The notes: generated from the letters alone by a model not told the origin. A DNA stretch of 64,000 bases from Cladorhizidae sp. MBARI D1340-BT2 (GCA_028752905.1 JAQNBH010000011.1:19289909-19353908), one strand, 5' to 3'. Positions 25,236 through 38,724 are shown, counted from the first letter of the stretch. Made by a program: numbers and translations.

Positions 25236-25605
25236 TATCTATGCTGTACAACCACTCCTTAGCTTAATTCAGAGAAATTTAGAATGTTATAAAGCCAATA
25301 GAATAATTGAGCAATTCAAGATAGAACTAACGAACAGCTGGGAGTCAGGGTTTACCCTGCCTCCCAGGTAGCAGGAAACCACACAATCTACAATACACAC
25401 ACAAAAGTCCAAAGCACACAAAACACATAGGCTTCCATATGCCAATATAAAATAGAAGTTGTGAAACGGAATAATTGGTATGAACTCTAATGAGGTCACC
25501 TCAAGGATAATTAGATGATAACAAAACTAATTATTATTATCAGCTGTGAGCATGTTCAGGCAGGCCTAAGGGCCATCTTGATGGTTCTTGGGCAGCCCCT
25601 CGACA
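25236..25605 (-). mobile_element. Possible Ty3/Gypsy LTR fragment with adjoining polypurine tract
   Basis: Read on the minus strand, a purine tract (aggtgggggaga, about 25606-25617) is followed by tgtcgagggg, the layout of a polypurine tract next to an LTR 5' end. About 370 bp further on, tggtggcagc at about 25227-25236 resembles a Gypsy primer-binding site. The ends are eroded and a second LTR was not found in the window, so the boundaries are inferred. The RNase H relic lies just upstream in the same orientation. A hairpin at 25338-25367 lies inside. Confidence 0.38.
25338..25367. other. 30-bp near-perfect hairpin
   Basis: ctgggagtcagggt and accctgcctcccag face each other with a 2-nt gap and one internal mismatch. 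It lies inside the possible LTR and could be an RNA stem in its transcript. The matching position in the other duplication copy falls outside the window. Confidence 0.65.
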
Positions 25606-25730
25606 TCTCCCCCACCTAAGCTTGGAGCTCTCCCCTCTGGTATGAGTCCTCCTCCTGTGGAGATCGCTTCCTGCATCCTAGGGCCATTTGTCATTGTTTC
25701 ATCATTTAGCGCCCGATGCACTGTCGAAGG

Positions 25731-25990
25731 TTAATGATATATGCCGGGTCTGTACTTCACTTCAAAGTCGAATACCTGGAGTTCCAGGGCCCATCTCATG
25801 AGGCGATCATTCAGGTGACCTGAGTCTTGGAAGGCTACCAGGGCACGGTGATCGGTCACCACTGTGAAGACACGCCCCAGTAGGTGGATGGCGAAGTGAT
25901 TGAAGGCCTTTACCACTGCTAGACACTCCAACTCTGAGATGGTGTCATTTTTTACTGCCAAAATCTTTTTGAAAAATGTGCCACTGGTCA
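25731..25990 (-). pseudogene. Ty3/Gypsy RNase H domain relic
   Basis: The minus-strand frame reads through a segment typical of Gypsy RNase H: SELECLAVVKAFNHF, then FTVVTDHRALVAF, then RLMRWALELQ and FDFEVKYRPG. The ELECLAVV and TDHRAL blocks are the conserved E- and D-containing parts of this domain. The frame ends soon after RPG, where an N-x-x-ADALSR stretch would be expected, and its start is fused to an unrelated dispersed repeat at 25991. Reverse transcriptase and integrase are missing, so this is an internally deleted element whose 3' part leads to the polypurine tract at 25606-25617. Confidence 0.85.
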
Positions 25991-26138
25991 TTCTCGACGT
26001 TTCGACTAGATGCACTAATCTTCATCAGGAATAATGGAATGCTAAGGCTCACGTGAGCCTGTTATATAGCTAGCTATCCACCACGTGCCAGTACACATAC
26101 CTAGCACATGCACCGGATGTAAAAAATCAATAATAATA
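25991..26138 (+). repeat. Dispersed ~150-bp repeat with TAA-rich tail, copy a
   Basis: Begins ttctcgacgtttcgactaga, continues with cttcatcagga and ctcacgtgagcctgttata, and ends in aaaaaatcaataataata. Copies b (36919-37101) and c (47421-47640) have the same order of blocks and the same kind of tail. Here it abuts the RNase H relic on its left and opens into the 2.1-kb TAA array on its right. The family is not identified; the cgacgtttcgacta block resembles sequence at the ends of some retroelements. Confidence 0.75.
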
Positions 26139-28223
<2,085 letters not shown>

Positions 28224-31200
28224 GAGCCATGCTTCAGTATTCCAAACAGTTCTATAATATTGAAAGGGAAGCATCAAGATTGAGCGATTTCAGATTTTCC
28301 TCAAAGTGTAGTAAAACGTTGCAAAATAGATCTCACCAAAAGACATTTACTGTCGTTTAAAGAGTAGAAACAGTTCTATAATGTTGAATAGGAAGTAAAT
28401 GTGCCCAAATGACAAGAACGAGACAGTTATTCCTCAAAACCATAAAAATAGAGCTGCTTTGGTTAAAAAGATGATATTTCTCACCAAAAGGCGTTTCCTG
28501 TTATTTAAAGAGTAGAAACAGTTCTATAATGTTGAAGAGGAAGCTAATGTGCCATTTTGACAAGATTTAGCGATTATAGACAGTTTTTCTTCAAAACGCT
28601 CTAAGACGTACCAAATGGAGCTTCTTTGGTTAAAACGGAAGATTTCTCACCAAAAGACATTTACTATCGTTTAAAGTGGTAGAAACAGTTCTATAATGTT
28701 GAAAACGAAGCTAAAGTGCCCATTTTGACAAGAATGAGTGATATCAGACATATATTTTTTTAAATGCTCAAAAACGTCCCTATTGGAGCAAAATAGAAAG
28801 GGTAGATTTTTCAGAAACCGAAAGATGTTTTTTGTCATTTAAGAGTAGAAACAGTTCATAATGTTAAAAAGGAAGCTATTTTGTCCATTTTGAAAAGTTT
28901 GTGCGATTTAAGAGTTTTTACTCAAAATGCTCCTATTGGAGCAAAATAGAGCTGTGGTTAAAAATGGGAGATTTGACGTTTTCTGTGGTTTAAAGACAGG
29001 AAATTGTTTCATAATGTTGAAAAGGAACTGAATTAGCCAAATTTGAAAAGATTGTGCGATTTAAGACAGTTTTCACTAAAAATGCTCAATAATGTTCAAA
29101 TTAGAGCAAAATACAGCTAAAAAATGGAGATTTCACACCAAAATACATTTTCTGTCGTTTAAAGAGGAGTTCCATAATGTTGAAAAGTAACATATGTGCA
29201 TATTTTAGCGATTTCAGACAGTTTTTGCTTAAAATGTATTACGGTTAAAAATGGGAGATTTCTCACCAAAAGACGTTTTCTGACGAGTAGAAATAGTTCC
29301 ATAATGATGAAAAGGAAGCTAATTTGCCATTTTGAGCGATTTCTGACACAAAACGCACTCAAAATAGTGCTTGTTTCGTTAAAATCAGATTTCTCACCAA
29401 AAGACATTTTCTGTCGGTTAAAGAGTAGATACGTTCTATAATGTTGAAAAGGAAGCTAATGTGCCAACAATGAGCTAATTCAGTTATTACTCCAAAAGCT
29501 CAAAAACGTCCCAAATTGAGTAAAATAGAGCTTTTTTGGGTTAAAAAGACGTTTTGTGTCATTTAAAGAGTAGAAACAGTTCCATAATGTTGAAAGGGAA
29601 GCTTATTTGCCATTTTGACTAGATTGAGCGATTTCAGACCGTTTTTCATCAAAACGCACTAAAACTTCCTAATTGTCGCAAAATAGCGTTAAAAACAGAT
29701 TTCTCACCAAAAGACATTTACTGTCGTTTAAAGAGTAGAAACAGTTCAATATTGTTGAAAAGAAAGCTGTGCCCAATTTGACAAGAATGCGATTTTTTTA
29801 TCAGGCGCTCAAAAAAAAGTCCCAATTAGAGACCAATAAGGGGGGAGCTTTCTCACCAAAAGACATTTTGTCAATTAAAGAGTAGAAACAGTTCTATAAT
29901 GTTCAAATGGAAGCTAATTGCAAGTATGAGCGATTTCAGACTGTTTCCTTAAAATACTTAAAAACGTCCCAAATGGAGTAAAATAGAGATCGATTTGTCA
30001 TTAAAATATGTTTTCTAACATTTTAAGAGTAAAACAGTTCCATGTTGAAAAGGAAACTAATTTGCTATTTTGACAAAATTGAGCGATTTCAGACGGTTTT
30101 TCCTCAAAACGCTTAAAAACGTCCCAATTGGAGCAAAATAGAGTTTCTTTCGTTAAAAACGGAAGATTTCTCACCAAAAGACGTTTCCTATCGTTAAAGA
30201 GTAGAAACAGTTCTATAATGTTGAAAATCAAGCTATTTTGACAACAAAAAGAGTTATTCCTTAAAACGCTCAAAAACGTCCCAATTGGAGCAAAATAGTT
30301 TCTTTCGTTAAAAAAGGAAGATTTCTCACCAAAAGACGTTTCCTGTCGTTCAAGAGTAGAAACAGTTCTATATTGAAAATCAAGCTATTTTGACAACAGA
30401 GAAAGTTATTCCTCAAAACGCTCAAAAACGTCCCAATTGGAGCAAAATAGAGTTTCTTTCGTTAAAAACGGAAGATTTCTCACCAAAAGACGTTTCCTGT
30501 CGTTAAAAGAGTAGAAACAGTTCAAGAATGTTGAAAAGGAAGCTAATGTGCCTATTTTGACAAGAAAGACAGTTAATCCTCAAAACGCTCAAAATAGAGA
30601 TGTTTTCAATTAAAAAGTATATTTCTCAACAAAAGACGTTTTCTGTCATTTAAAGAGTAGAAACAGTTCAATAAAGTTGAATAAGAAGCTATTGTGCAAG
30701 ATTTAGCGATTTCACTCAAAAACGTACCAAAATAGAGCAGTATAAAATGGAAGATTTCTCACAAATCGTTTAAAGAGGTAAAAACAGTTCCATAATGTTG
30801 AAAAGGAATCTAAAGTGCCCATTTTACAAGAATGAGCGATTTCAAACCGTTTTTTCTCAAAATGAGCAAATTAGAGGTTAAAAATGGGAGATTTCCCAAA
30901 AGACCTTTTCTGTCGTAGAAACTGTTCCATAATGCTGAAGTAACGTGCACATTTTGACAAGAATTTGCGATTTCAGACAGTTTTTCCTTAAAACGATTAA
31001 AATAGAGCTATCAGTTGAAAGGTCTCACCCAAAAACGTTTTCTTACGTTTAAAGAGTAGAAACAGTTCTATAATGTTGAAAAGGAAGCTAATGTGCCCAT
31101 TTTGACAAGAATAAGCGATTTCAGGGTTTTTCCTCAAAACGCTCAAATACGTCCCTATTGAAGTTGTTTTCTGTCATTTAAAGAGTTCAATTATGTTGAA

Positions 31201-32371
31201 GAGGAAGTTAATGTGCCATTTTGACAAGATTTAGCGATTTCATACGGTTTTTCTTCAAAACGCTCTAAAAAGTACAAATTGGAGCAAAATAGAGCTTTTT
31301 CGGTTTAAAACGGAAGATTTCTCACCAAAACACATTTACTATCATTTAAATAGGTACAGTCCATAATGTTGAAAAGGAACCTAAAGTGCCCAGATACAGT
31401 TTTTCTCAAAACGCTCAAGCTTCTTTCAGTTAAAAAGTGGAGATTTCTCACCAAAAGACGTATTCTGTCATTTAAAGAGTACATAGTTCCGTAATGTTGA
31501 AGAGGAAGCCGTTTTGAGCGACTTGAGACTCAAAATGCTCAAAAACGTACCAATTGAGAGCTTCTTACGGTTAAAAAGCGGAGATTTCTCACCAAAAGAC
31601 GTTTATCTGTAGTTTAAAAGAGTAGAAACAGTTCCATAATGTTGAAAAGGAAGCCATTTTGAAAAGATTGAGCGATTTAAGACAGTTTTTTCTCAAAATG
31701 CTCCCAAAAATCGCAAAATAGAGGATATTTATCATTTAAAGAGTAGAAACAGTCCTATAATGTTGAAATGGAAGATAATTGCTTATTTTGACATTTATCA
31801 TTTAAAGAGTAGAAACAGTTCCTCTAATGTTGAAAAGGAAGCATTTTGCAAGAATGAGCGATTCGGGACAGTTTTTGCTCAAAATGCTCAAAAATGTCCC
31901 AATTGGAGCAAAATAGATCTTTCGGTTAAAACGGCAGATTTCTCAACAAAAGGCATTTACTGTCATTTAAAGAGTAGAAACGGTTTCATAATGTTCAAAA
32001 GGAAGCTAATGTGCCAATTTTGACAAGAATGAGACTTCTTTCGGTTAAAAAGTATTGATTTCTCACCAAAGACGTTTAAACTGTAGAAACTGTTCCATAA
32101 GGAGGCTAATTTGCCATTTTTACAAAATTGAGCGATTACAGACATTTTTCCCTCAAAAAGCTCTAAAACGTCCCAAAATAGAGATTTCTCACCAAAATAC
32201 ATTTTCTTTCATTTAAAGAGTAGAAAGAGTTCCATAATGTTGAAAAGGGAGCTAATGTGCCAATTTTGACAAGATTGAGCGATTTCAGACTGATTTTCCT
32301 CAAAAAACACTAAAATATCCCAATTGTCGCAAAATAGAGGTTAAAAAGGGAAGATTTCTCACAATAGCCGT
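28224..32371. repeat. Degenerate AT-rich satellite B, left part
   Basis: About 29 diverged units, each containing versions of gatttctcaccaaaagac, then agaaacagttctataatgtt, then gaaaaggaagctaatgtg, ttttgacaagaatgagcg, atttcagacagtttttcc and tcccaattggagcaaaatag. Spacing between successive agaaacagtt blocks ranges from about 65 to 170 bp and averages about 140, because units carry many internal deletions. Short frames on both strands are by-products. The array resumes after the insertion at 32376-33007. Confidence 0.92.
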
Positions 32372-32390
32372 TTAACCCTTTCACTGCGCA

Positions 32391-32453
32391 TACCCGGTAC
32401 TACCGGGTAGAAAAAAATATCGTTGAATTGCGCGTACCCGGTACTACCGGGTA
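32391..32453. repeat. Duplicated subterminal palindrome of the piggyBac-type element
   Basis: tacccggtactaccgggta occurs at 32391-32409 and again at 32435-32453, 44 bp apart. Each copy is itself nearly self-complementary (tacccggta / taccgggta). Repeated subterminal motifs often bind transposase, but that role is inferred here. Confidence 0.8.
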
Positions 32454-32576
32454 TGTGAAAATAATCATTTTTAAATTCCGCGTGCACTGCACGTGCCAGC
32501 TATTGTTTTTTTCCTATGAACTAGAGATCATTTCCACTTGGAAAGTCGTGTTTCCCAGCGGTAGGCAGCGGAATGA

Positions 32577-32783
32577 CGCGAGCGCGGCCTCAGAAGGCAA
32601 CGAAGTTGTGGACTAGACAGCGTGGACAACTTTGATTTGGACGATACAGGTAATTCGTTTCCAACAGTTGACTACGATAATGCCGACAGTGATTGGGAGT
32701 ATTCCATGGACGAGACCGATGATTTGCTCAACTTGGGCGGCCCCGCACAGGGCCAAGGTGACAATGCCATGTCGGTAGATTGA
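32577..32783 (+). pseudogene. Acidic peptide frame inside the piggyBac-type element
   Basis: An open frame without an ATG near its start encodes an Asp-rich peptide (for example DSVDNFDLDDTGNSFP and NADSDWEYSMDETDDLL) ending at a TGA. Several transposase families, including piggyBac-type, have an acidic N-terminal segment, so this may be what is left of the first part of a transposase gene. No DDD catalytic domain follows, and the identification rests only on composition and position. Confidence 0.35.
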
Positions 32784-33011
32784 AACGACATCAATATGGC
32801 CGCCATTAGGTCACATGACCACCTAATTATTCAAAATACCAAATTTCAATTTTTCCCCCATAGGCCAACCTCTTGCCCACCCAAAAACATAAAAAGAATT
32901 TCAAAATAACCTCTTAGTCTTTTTTTGGCATTGATTTCAAAATCACCTTTTTTTTTGGCCAAAAAAGCCAGCACAGGGGGGGGGATTTACCTGCAGCAGT
33001 GAAAGGGTTAA

Positions 33012-33095
33012 TAGAGTAGAAGCAGTTTCATAATGATAATTTTGCCAAGAATGAGCTATTTCAGACAGATTTTTCTCAAAACACTCGTATTGGCT
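33012..33095. repeat. Satellite B, right part after the insertion
   Basis: Contains agagtagaagcagtttcata, gccaagaatgagctatttca and cagatttttctcaaaacact, clearly a continuation of the satellite B unit broken by the TTAA insertion. Confidence 0.85.
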
Positions 33096-33174
33096 CTATT
33101 TTTTTTTATAACAAAAATATATCCTTGGGGGAAAAGTTACTAACAAAATGTTTTTAACCTTTAGTAGCCGTTGC

Positions 33175-33282
33175 AAGACATCTTGTTCTCTTGCAAGAAG
33201 GGTGAGTTCAGATTATTATACCAGAAGTAAGACATCTTGTTCTCTTGCAAGAAGGGTGAGTTCAGATTACCATACCAGAAGT
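33175..33282 (+). repeat. Two tandem copies of a 54-bp unit
   Basis: 33175-33228 and 33229-33282 differ only at a few bases (gattattata versus gattaccata). Each carries a donor-like ggtgagttcag and an acceptor-like ataccag. One + frame stays open through both copies, giving an 18-residue repeat. It is not clear whether this is exonic. Confidence 0.8.
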
Positions 33283-33720
33283 AAGGAGGTAAGCTTTGTA
33301 TTAGATAATACCCTTATTAAAAATAAATTTCCGATAACAATCATCATTTGATATCGAGCCAATGGGAGAAGTGGAGCACCATTGAAGTTAAGGCGATGCG
33401 AAGATGATGTGATAGTGATTTCATACTTAGATGTATTAGTGGCCTGATCATCTTGGTGCATTTGTGTTTGTAACTGCAAGTGTTGAGATGCTGCCTTGAG
33501 ACCTAGTGCTCCAGTACTAACAGAATTTATATAAATTATCTGAAAAATGAAATGTTTTGTTGTGTGAAATTCTGAAGTTCAGAAATTAACACTATATTCA
33601 GAAGAATACAAAATATTATAAAAGTTTATTCTAAGCAATCTGCAAGAAGAAGAAGAAGAAACATCAAGGAAGGAAGTCATCCAGACCATTAGCAAGACTT
33701 TAGCTATTCCTCCTTGTGAG

Positions 33721-34206
33721 ATGTTGCATAGAATCCTCCAAACTTCTCAAACTGGCCACCAAAAGAGTTCTAATCATAAATGTGGCCAATGTTGGACTAT
33801 CATGGTGCAAGTATGGCCAATTGTACTTATCATGGTGCGAGTGTTTTCAACATCTGGTAAGCAATGTGGTGGGAGGGAAAACTGCAAAAACTTCAGCAAT
33901 AAGATGCCCAGGATAAAATCTCACTATATGTGCGGAGGTGATGGGGGGGATTTTTTTCCACGGTTTTGAATTTTCACACTATTTGTCATAACTTTTTGGT
34001 TCTCCATTTCTTGTAAGTTATTTTGAGGACAACTGTAGTGCATTTGCTGCTCTTTCTAAATCTATAGGTTTGTGCATAGCTACTTCCTAGGTCAAGATAA
34101 TTATGGTAACTTGATTGACTCATTTCTCTGCGCTTTGAAGTTGAGCTTACCCACTTTACTGTGGAAAATGCATTGACAGAATCAACAAATCATGTCACAA
34201 GGTGCA
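33721..34206. repeat. Dispersed ~490-bp repeat, copy 1
   Basis: Matches 41172-41686 from tgttgcatagaatcctcc through gtcacaaggtgcatg, with about 10% differences and several small indels. No terminal repeats or coding domain were recognised. Copy 2 ends immediately before the left flank of a hAT relic. Confidence 0.85.
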
Positions 34207-34309
34207 TGTCCTTGATGGTGAGCTAGGTCAGAGCATCATCTTTAGAGGGATGAGGTAAATGTCATTGTAACTCTAATGATGCAATGTCATGGGGATGCAA
34301 TGTCATGGG

Positions 34310-34336
34310 TAAAAAAAAAAAAATTTTTTTTTTGTC
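34310..34336. repeat. A-run followed by T-run
   Basis: About 13 A followed by about 12 T, a self-complementary homopolymer junction that may slip in sequencing. Confidence 0.85.
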
Positions 34337-34515
34337 CTGGATGGATAACAAATGCCAATCTCAATAGGTTGGTTTCTTTGCTAGTTAAAATAATTTTAAT
34401 TTTGTAAGTTGGATCTGCCTTGAATCCAGTTTGGAGTTAATGCTCCAGGATTTTTGGCCTTGTATGACAGATTTACATGTATTATTATTCCAATATTATT
34501 ATTTCTTTGTTTTAG

Positions 34516-34597
34516 AGATGATTGCTGTCCCTTCTGCTGTAGTGCTGATCATCATTGCAGCCATTTTGATATTGTTTATTGTGATATTTAAAATGTG
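34516..34597 (+). CDS. Exon encoding a transmembrane segment (probable single-pass membrane protein)
   Basis: An acceptor (atttctttgttttag) and a donor (gtaagaaa) bracket 82 bp that read through as a roughly 22-residue hydrophobic stretch rich in Ile, Val, Leu and Ala, followed by Lys. This is a typical single transmembrane helix with a stop-transfer residue. The exon ends after two bases of a codon (phase 2), which is exactly what the next exon at 38377 needs. A second AG two bases downstream could shift the acceptor and change the incoming phase from 1 to 0. The exons that would encode the extracellular part were not identified; they should lie upstream on the + strand. No family can be named from this exon. 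Confidence 0.62.
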
Positions 34598-35864
34598 GTA
34601 AGAAATATTTAGTATACCATCCCAAATACGACTACTGTACAGTTTTATTGAGCTTCTCCTAGGCATTCCATTACTGACATTGTGTCATTCCATAATGTTG
34701 CAATGAAATTGTAAGCCAGAAATGCAATGAAATGGATATGAAGCATGCAAGAGTAGGATTTGGTTTAATACTTACATCCATTGTATTGTGTCGGACCAAG
34801 AATCTAGCACAGGATGAATTGCTCTGTGAGCTATTTAGTTTCCAAATACTCTATAGGAATTGTAGACATGTGGGTGGGACTCATTGGAACTGTGAGGAAC
34901 TTACCCTGTTTGTAGACAGGTATCTGCTTAAACATACAGTAATGTTATGCAAACAAGGTATAGGTGTTCTACAGATATCCAACAGTTTGAGGGCAATTTT
35001 GAAACCAGGTGCTGGGTGTATCCATAGTCTTTGGTTGCAGTGGTAGCTAGAGTTTGAGAACTGTAATAGTGACTAATAGCACATTATGAAGCCTGCTGGG
35101 AATGCAACACAAGAATTGGAATGCATTCAGGCCTTCGGTAATAATGCCAGAATAGTTTTTAGATGCCACAACATAGAGTTTCTACATTGCTACATAATAG
35201 ATACATTAAATGTTTGTCACGAGTCATTAAACTTGCAATAAAATAACACATTGGCAAGTATTTACTGGTTGTCATGGAAGTCAATTTATAGACTAAAATG
35301 TAGTCCATTCAGTTGACATCATACGATTTTATATCTTCCATATTCTTCGGAGTATAAGTAGTACCTACTAATATGCAGAGATTTTGTTGGTTGATTTGTA
35401 TGCATATGTGCTGCATGAATGTTGGGCAGTAGAGGTACACTTCTATTCAAGGAATAAAAAAGTTATCCCCTTAGAGGATTTGCGACAGCCTCCTTCTACA
35501 TTGTAGTTGGGGAACTCCACAAACAAACAGCAGAGAAGAAGAATGACTAATGACTCGTAGCATTAGTAAAATACTTTATCCAACTTTTAACTTCTTGTAC
35601 GCTCTAAAAGTCAGCACACACCATATTTTATTATTATTGTTATCTTTTTGCTATCAGAATTGGCTCCTTAGTAGTGGATCAGCTACAATCTCTTTCAAGT
35701 TCTCAGTAACAAATGCGCAAGAGAACTAAACAGCAGAAAATACTGTCTTGATGATCCTTGCCCACATTTTACACAAATATAACATGCATTGGGGAAAATT
35801 TGGAGCCTTCTGCAGCTGCTACTAAAATTGTTTTGATTGTAAGCAAGATAACTGAGATAGAAGA

Positions 35865-35930
35865 TACATACATAGCTAGATATATACCTAGATAAATAGC
35901 TAGATACATACCTAGATACAAAGCTAGATC
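35865..35930. repeat. Short tandem repeat of agctagata/acctagata words
   Basis: About three degenerate units of roughly 22 bp combining agctagatayata and cctagata. Confidence 0.7.
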
Positions 35931-36918
35931 TTGAAGATATATTTAAAGGTTTTTAATTTTTTTAAAGTGAAGTCTGCTAGTTTAAAAGATCTCAAAACAC
36001 ATTTGAAGAAACTAATAGAGGCTGAAATTACTCTTTGAGCTACTAAAGAGGTCAACATGAGTTTTGGCCGAGTATGAATTTTTTTTTTTAATGGTTTGTC
36101 TGGCTGCCATTTTAAAAAGTGGGTAGAGCTTGATGATACTTCCTAGAAATATTGCAAGAATTTTCCCCCACTATTAAACGAGATAACTTTGCTTGTCATT
36201 AACACTACAACTCCACCTCCTCCCCACAATGGGCCACCCATCAAGACCAAGATAACAGACCAAGTAATTAAGGCCTACAAATGCAAATGTAGGTTCATGA
36301 TGAGGCAATCTGTTCCATTGCACTACATGGTTCAAAATATAATATTCCCTAAACAAGATTGAGCTTTGTCTTAATTCCACCATCAATGGAGAGCAAATAG
36401 CTACAGTTAGTACCACACACATCAACAGCAATCACAATTGAGTTACATCTGGAACCCAGTAACAAAACGAATGGACTATAAGCTGCCTATATTTGCTAGC
36501 AAACTACGAACACAGCCTCTGGAATAAATTGTTTCATAAACTGAACCTTGATCCAAGCAGCAAACATGGAAATGGTATCTTCTCCCATTCCAAACAAGTC
36601 AAGCAGAGCTCATGTCAATTATGTTATGGCCTTCACATAGCGGAACCTTCCCATAGTGTCCCCCGGTGGCAGAGAGGTTTTGGGTATATAGTTAGAGTTT
36701 TAAGGCACTTAAATCTTTCAACCACATGACTTGGAAAAATTGGTAAGTTAAATCGTCGTTGCCAAGCTATGGAACACATACAATAGAAAAATATAAACTT
36801 GAAGATTTGTATCTGATTTTCATCAATTTTAATATTCAAGTGTAATGTATGAGATGATAATTAGAACATTCTGATGATACTGACATTCTTCGCATTGAAA
36901 ATCTGAAATAAATAACAA

Positions 36919-37101
36919 TAACCTTCTCAATAATGAAATTGAAATATACTCTCTCGACATTTCCACTAGATGCTCTAGCAGGAATGATGAGATGCTAAGA
37001 CTTGTGTGAGCCTGTTATCCACCATATGATACAAGCCACACCCTGACACATGCATCCAGCATGAGAACCAGATCTGGAAAAAATAGTAAAGATAATAGCA
37101 A
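36919..37101 (+). repeat. Dispersed ~150-bp repeat, copy b
   Basis: Contains accttctcaataatgaaatt, ctctcgacatttccactaga, gatgctaagacttgtgtgag and gatctggaaaaaatagtaaa in the same order as copies a and c. Its TAA-like tail is short and degenerate (gataatagcaattataaatg). Confidence 0.75.
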
Positions 37102-38376
37102 TTATAAATGAAATATTATAACATTTCAAAAGAATCAATAAATAAATATTATTAACTAAAAAGACATGCTTGACATGCTTGATATAACTAAGTTTATCTA
37201 GTATTTATATCTGTTCATCCTACATTCATAGTTGAACAACTCAATAGCAGCAACACTGTTACAATTTTAAAACTATTTTAAGCAGCAGATAATGGCTTCA
37301 ATAAAAAAAAACAGGAACAAGGGTTTGACTATCATTTGCACTCAAAACAATTCTTGTGGTCTGCTTCCAATGAATTGCTTTGGTTATGGTTAGTGTGCCG
37401 CTCTCTGTAATCATTTTGGAAAACCTCCCTGCAGTTGGTTTCTAGACATTTTACTTTTATATATGTTTCTGATTTAGCCATGAGTTGGATTTGCGACTGC
37501 CGAGAGGTTTATAAACACACATGCTTGTTCTAAAAGGAAATGGTGATATAATGTTCCCAGGGAGAAAAACCCAATGTTGGGTCCTAGATAATGCTGCTGG
37601 CCCACTACTCTAGACAAACAAACAACCAGTTCTCTATTACAACTAGTTCTCTCTACAACCACGGGTGCACAAGGGAGAGGAGAATGTTATGTTGGTCAGT
37701 TATATTTGGGGGGTTTCAAATTATGCTTGTAATTTTTTCTCCTCTTCTTCCCCGATGATGGGCCTCCATCAGGTCCTGATGGGGCTTCTAGCCATCCCAT
37801 TGTGCTGCCAGAGTTGGGAAGTGACTCATGAAAACTTATAGATGCATGTGCACCTACCTAGATTTAACTCAAACCACTAATGATGTAGTTCAAGACAATG
37901 CATTTGAAACGTATTGGACAAATTATGGAGTATGTACGGGCTTAATTTGTTTGGATTCAGATGCAAGTGGGGAGGAGAATACAACTTACAGCAAGAATGA
38001 TATTAGTTTGATCAAATCAACAGTAGGTGTGGTCCCAACTAGCACATGCTATAATTATTATTAATTTCTATGAGCCAGATGAGCAAGAAGGGAAATCTGA
38101 GTAAAGAGAATAATTCTATTGCTCAGCTGTACCATAGATTTCCCCCCCTTAAATAGAAGAGGAAATTTGTAGCTGCCACAGTGACCTCCTGTACTCTGCA
38201 ATCATTACCCACAATAGTATATAAAGACTTACTAGATTTGCATGAATATTTCTGTTCACATTAAGAATTTGATGCTATATACAGCAAAAATAAACCAGCA
38301 AACTTACTTGTCAGTTTATCTGTTTCTGTGATTGCTGCTGCTTTTCTGACTGTTTTCTTCTTATTCTCATTGACAG

Positions 38377-38417
38377 GAGCACATCAACCAACAAGCATAA
38401 TTTGATCTTCATACGAG
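38377..38417 (+). CDS. Small 41-bp exon of the membrane protein (juxtamembrane cytoplasmic tail)
   Basis: The acceptor tttcttcttattctcattgacag has a strong pyrimidine tract, and the donor is gtgtgagt. Joined to the upstream exon (phase 2) it completes a Trp codon and continues STSTNKHNLIFIR, then leaves one base of the next codon (phase 1). That phase is exactly what the terminal exon at 38997 requires. Matching phases at both ends of such a short exon is the main support. The residues would lie just inside the membrane, following the hydrophobic helix. Confidence 0.6.
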
Positions 38418-38724
38418 GTGTGAGTTTTACAATTTACATTAGAATGTTAGCTCTCACTAAATATATTGTGGAGGCTAATCAACATTGTTGGTCAGACTTC
38501 ATTGCTCTTTTATTTTTCTGATTTATACTCGTGTGTATTCCAGAACCATATATTATATATTACCATAGAACTATGTCTATTATAGTGAAACCCTCAATTT
38601 GGGGAACATCTACAATCTGTAATCCCTCTTTACATGCAGTCTACAATGTAACAGTTACATGTATTTGTAATGGTGCAGCTGGAGCCAATGGGGCACTGCA
38701 GGCATACATGCTGTACTTTATCAC

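Larger units (their letters stand above)
18183..25319. repeat. Large duplication, copy 1 (partner 56848-64000)
   Basis: Starting at caagccatgaagtctggc, this stretch matches 56848-64000 base for base apart from small indels and scattered substitutions. The offset is 38,665 at the start, 38,661 by the end of the satellite, and 38,680-38,681 after a 19-bp indel near 21230. Copy 2 runs to the window edge, so the true length is at least 7.1 kb. The junction lies inside 24-bp satellite, so homologous exchange between satellite blocks could have produced it. Confidence 0.96.
32376..33007. mobile_element. piggyBac-type non-autonomous element (632 bp) inserted in satellite B
   Basis: The element starts CCCTTTCACTGC and ends GCAGTGAAAGGG, a perfect 12-bp terminal inverted repeat, and is flanked by TTAA on both sides (32372-32375 and 33008-33011). 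TTAA target duplication and a CCCTTT-like terminus are the hallmarks of the piggyBac superfamily. It interrupts the satellite cleanly: satellite units continue after 33011. Two copies of a palindrome (tacccggtactaccgggta) lie just inside the left end. No transposase catalytic core is present. Confidence 0.88.
34598..38376 (+). other. Probable intron (3.8 kb) of the membrane protein gene
   Basis: Lies between two phase-matched exons. It holds a short repeat of agctagata and acctagata words (35865-35930), dispersed repeat copy b (36919-37101) and several short unsupported frames. A pyrimidine-rich tract with an acceptor-like AG near 37771 could mark an alternative exon (frame DGPPSGPDGASSHPI then stop), but its phase does not fit the exon at 34516 without hitting a stop. 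Confidence 0.5.

Noticed and set aside
37772..37829. Additional exon (DGPPSGPDGASSHPI frame) of the membrane protein
   Set aside because: The acceptor looks good but the incoming phase from the transmembrane exon would give an immediate stop.
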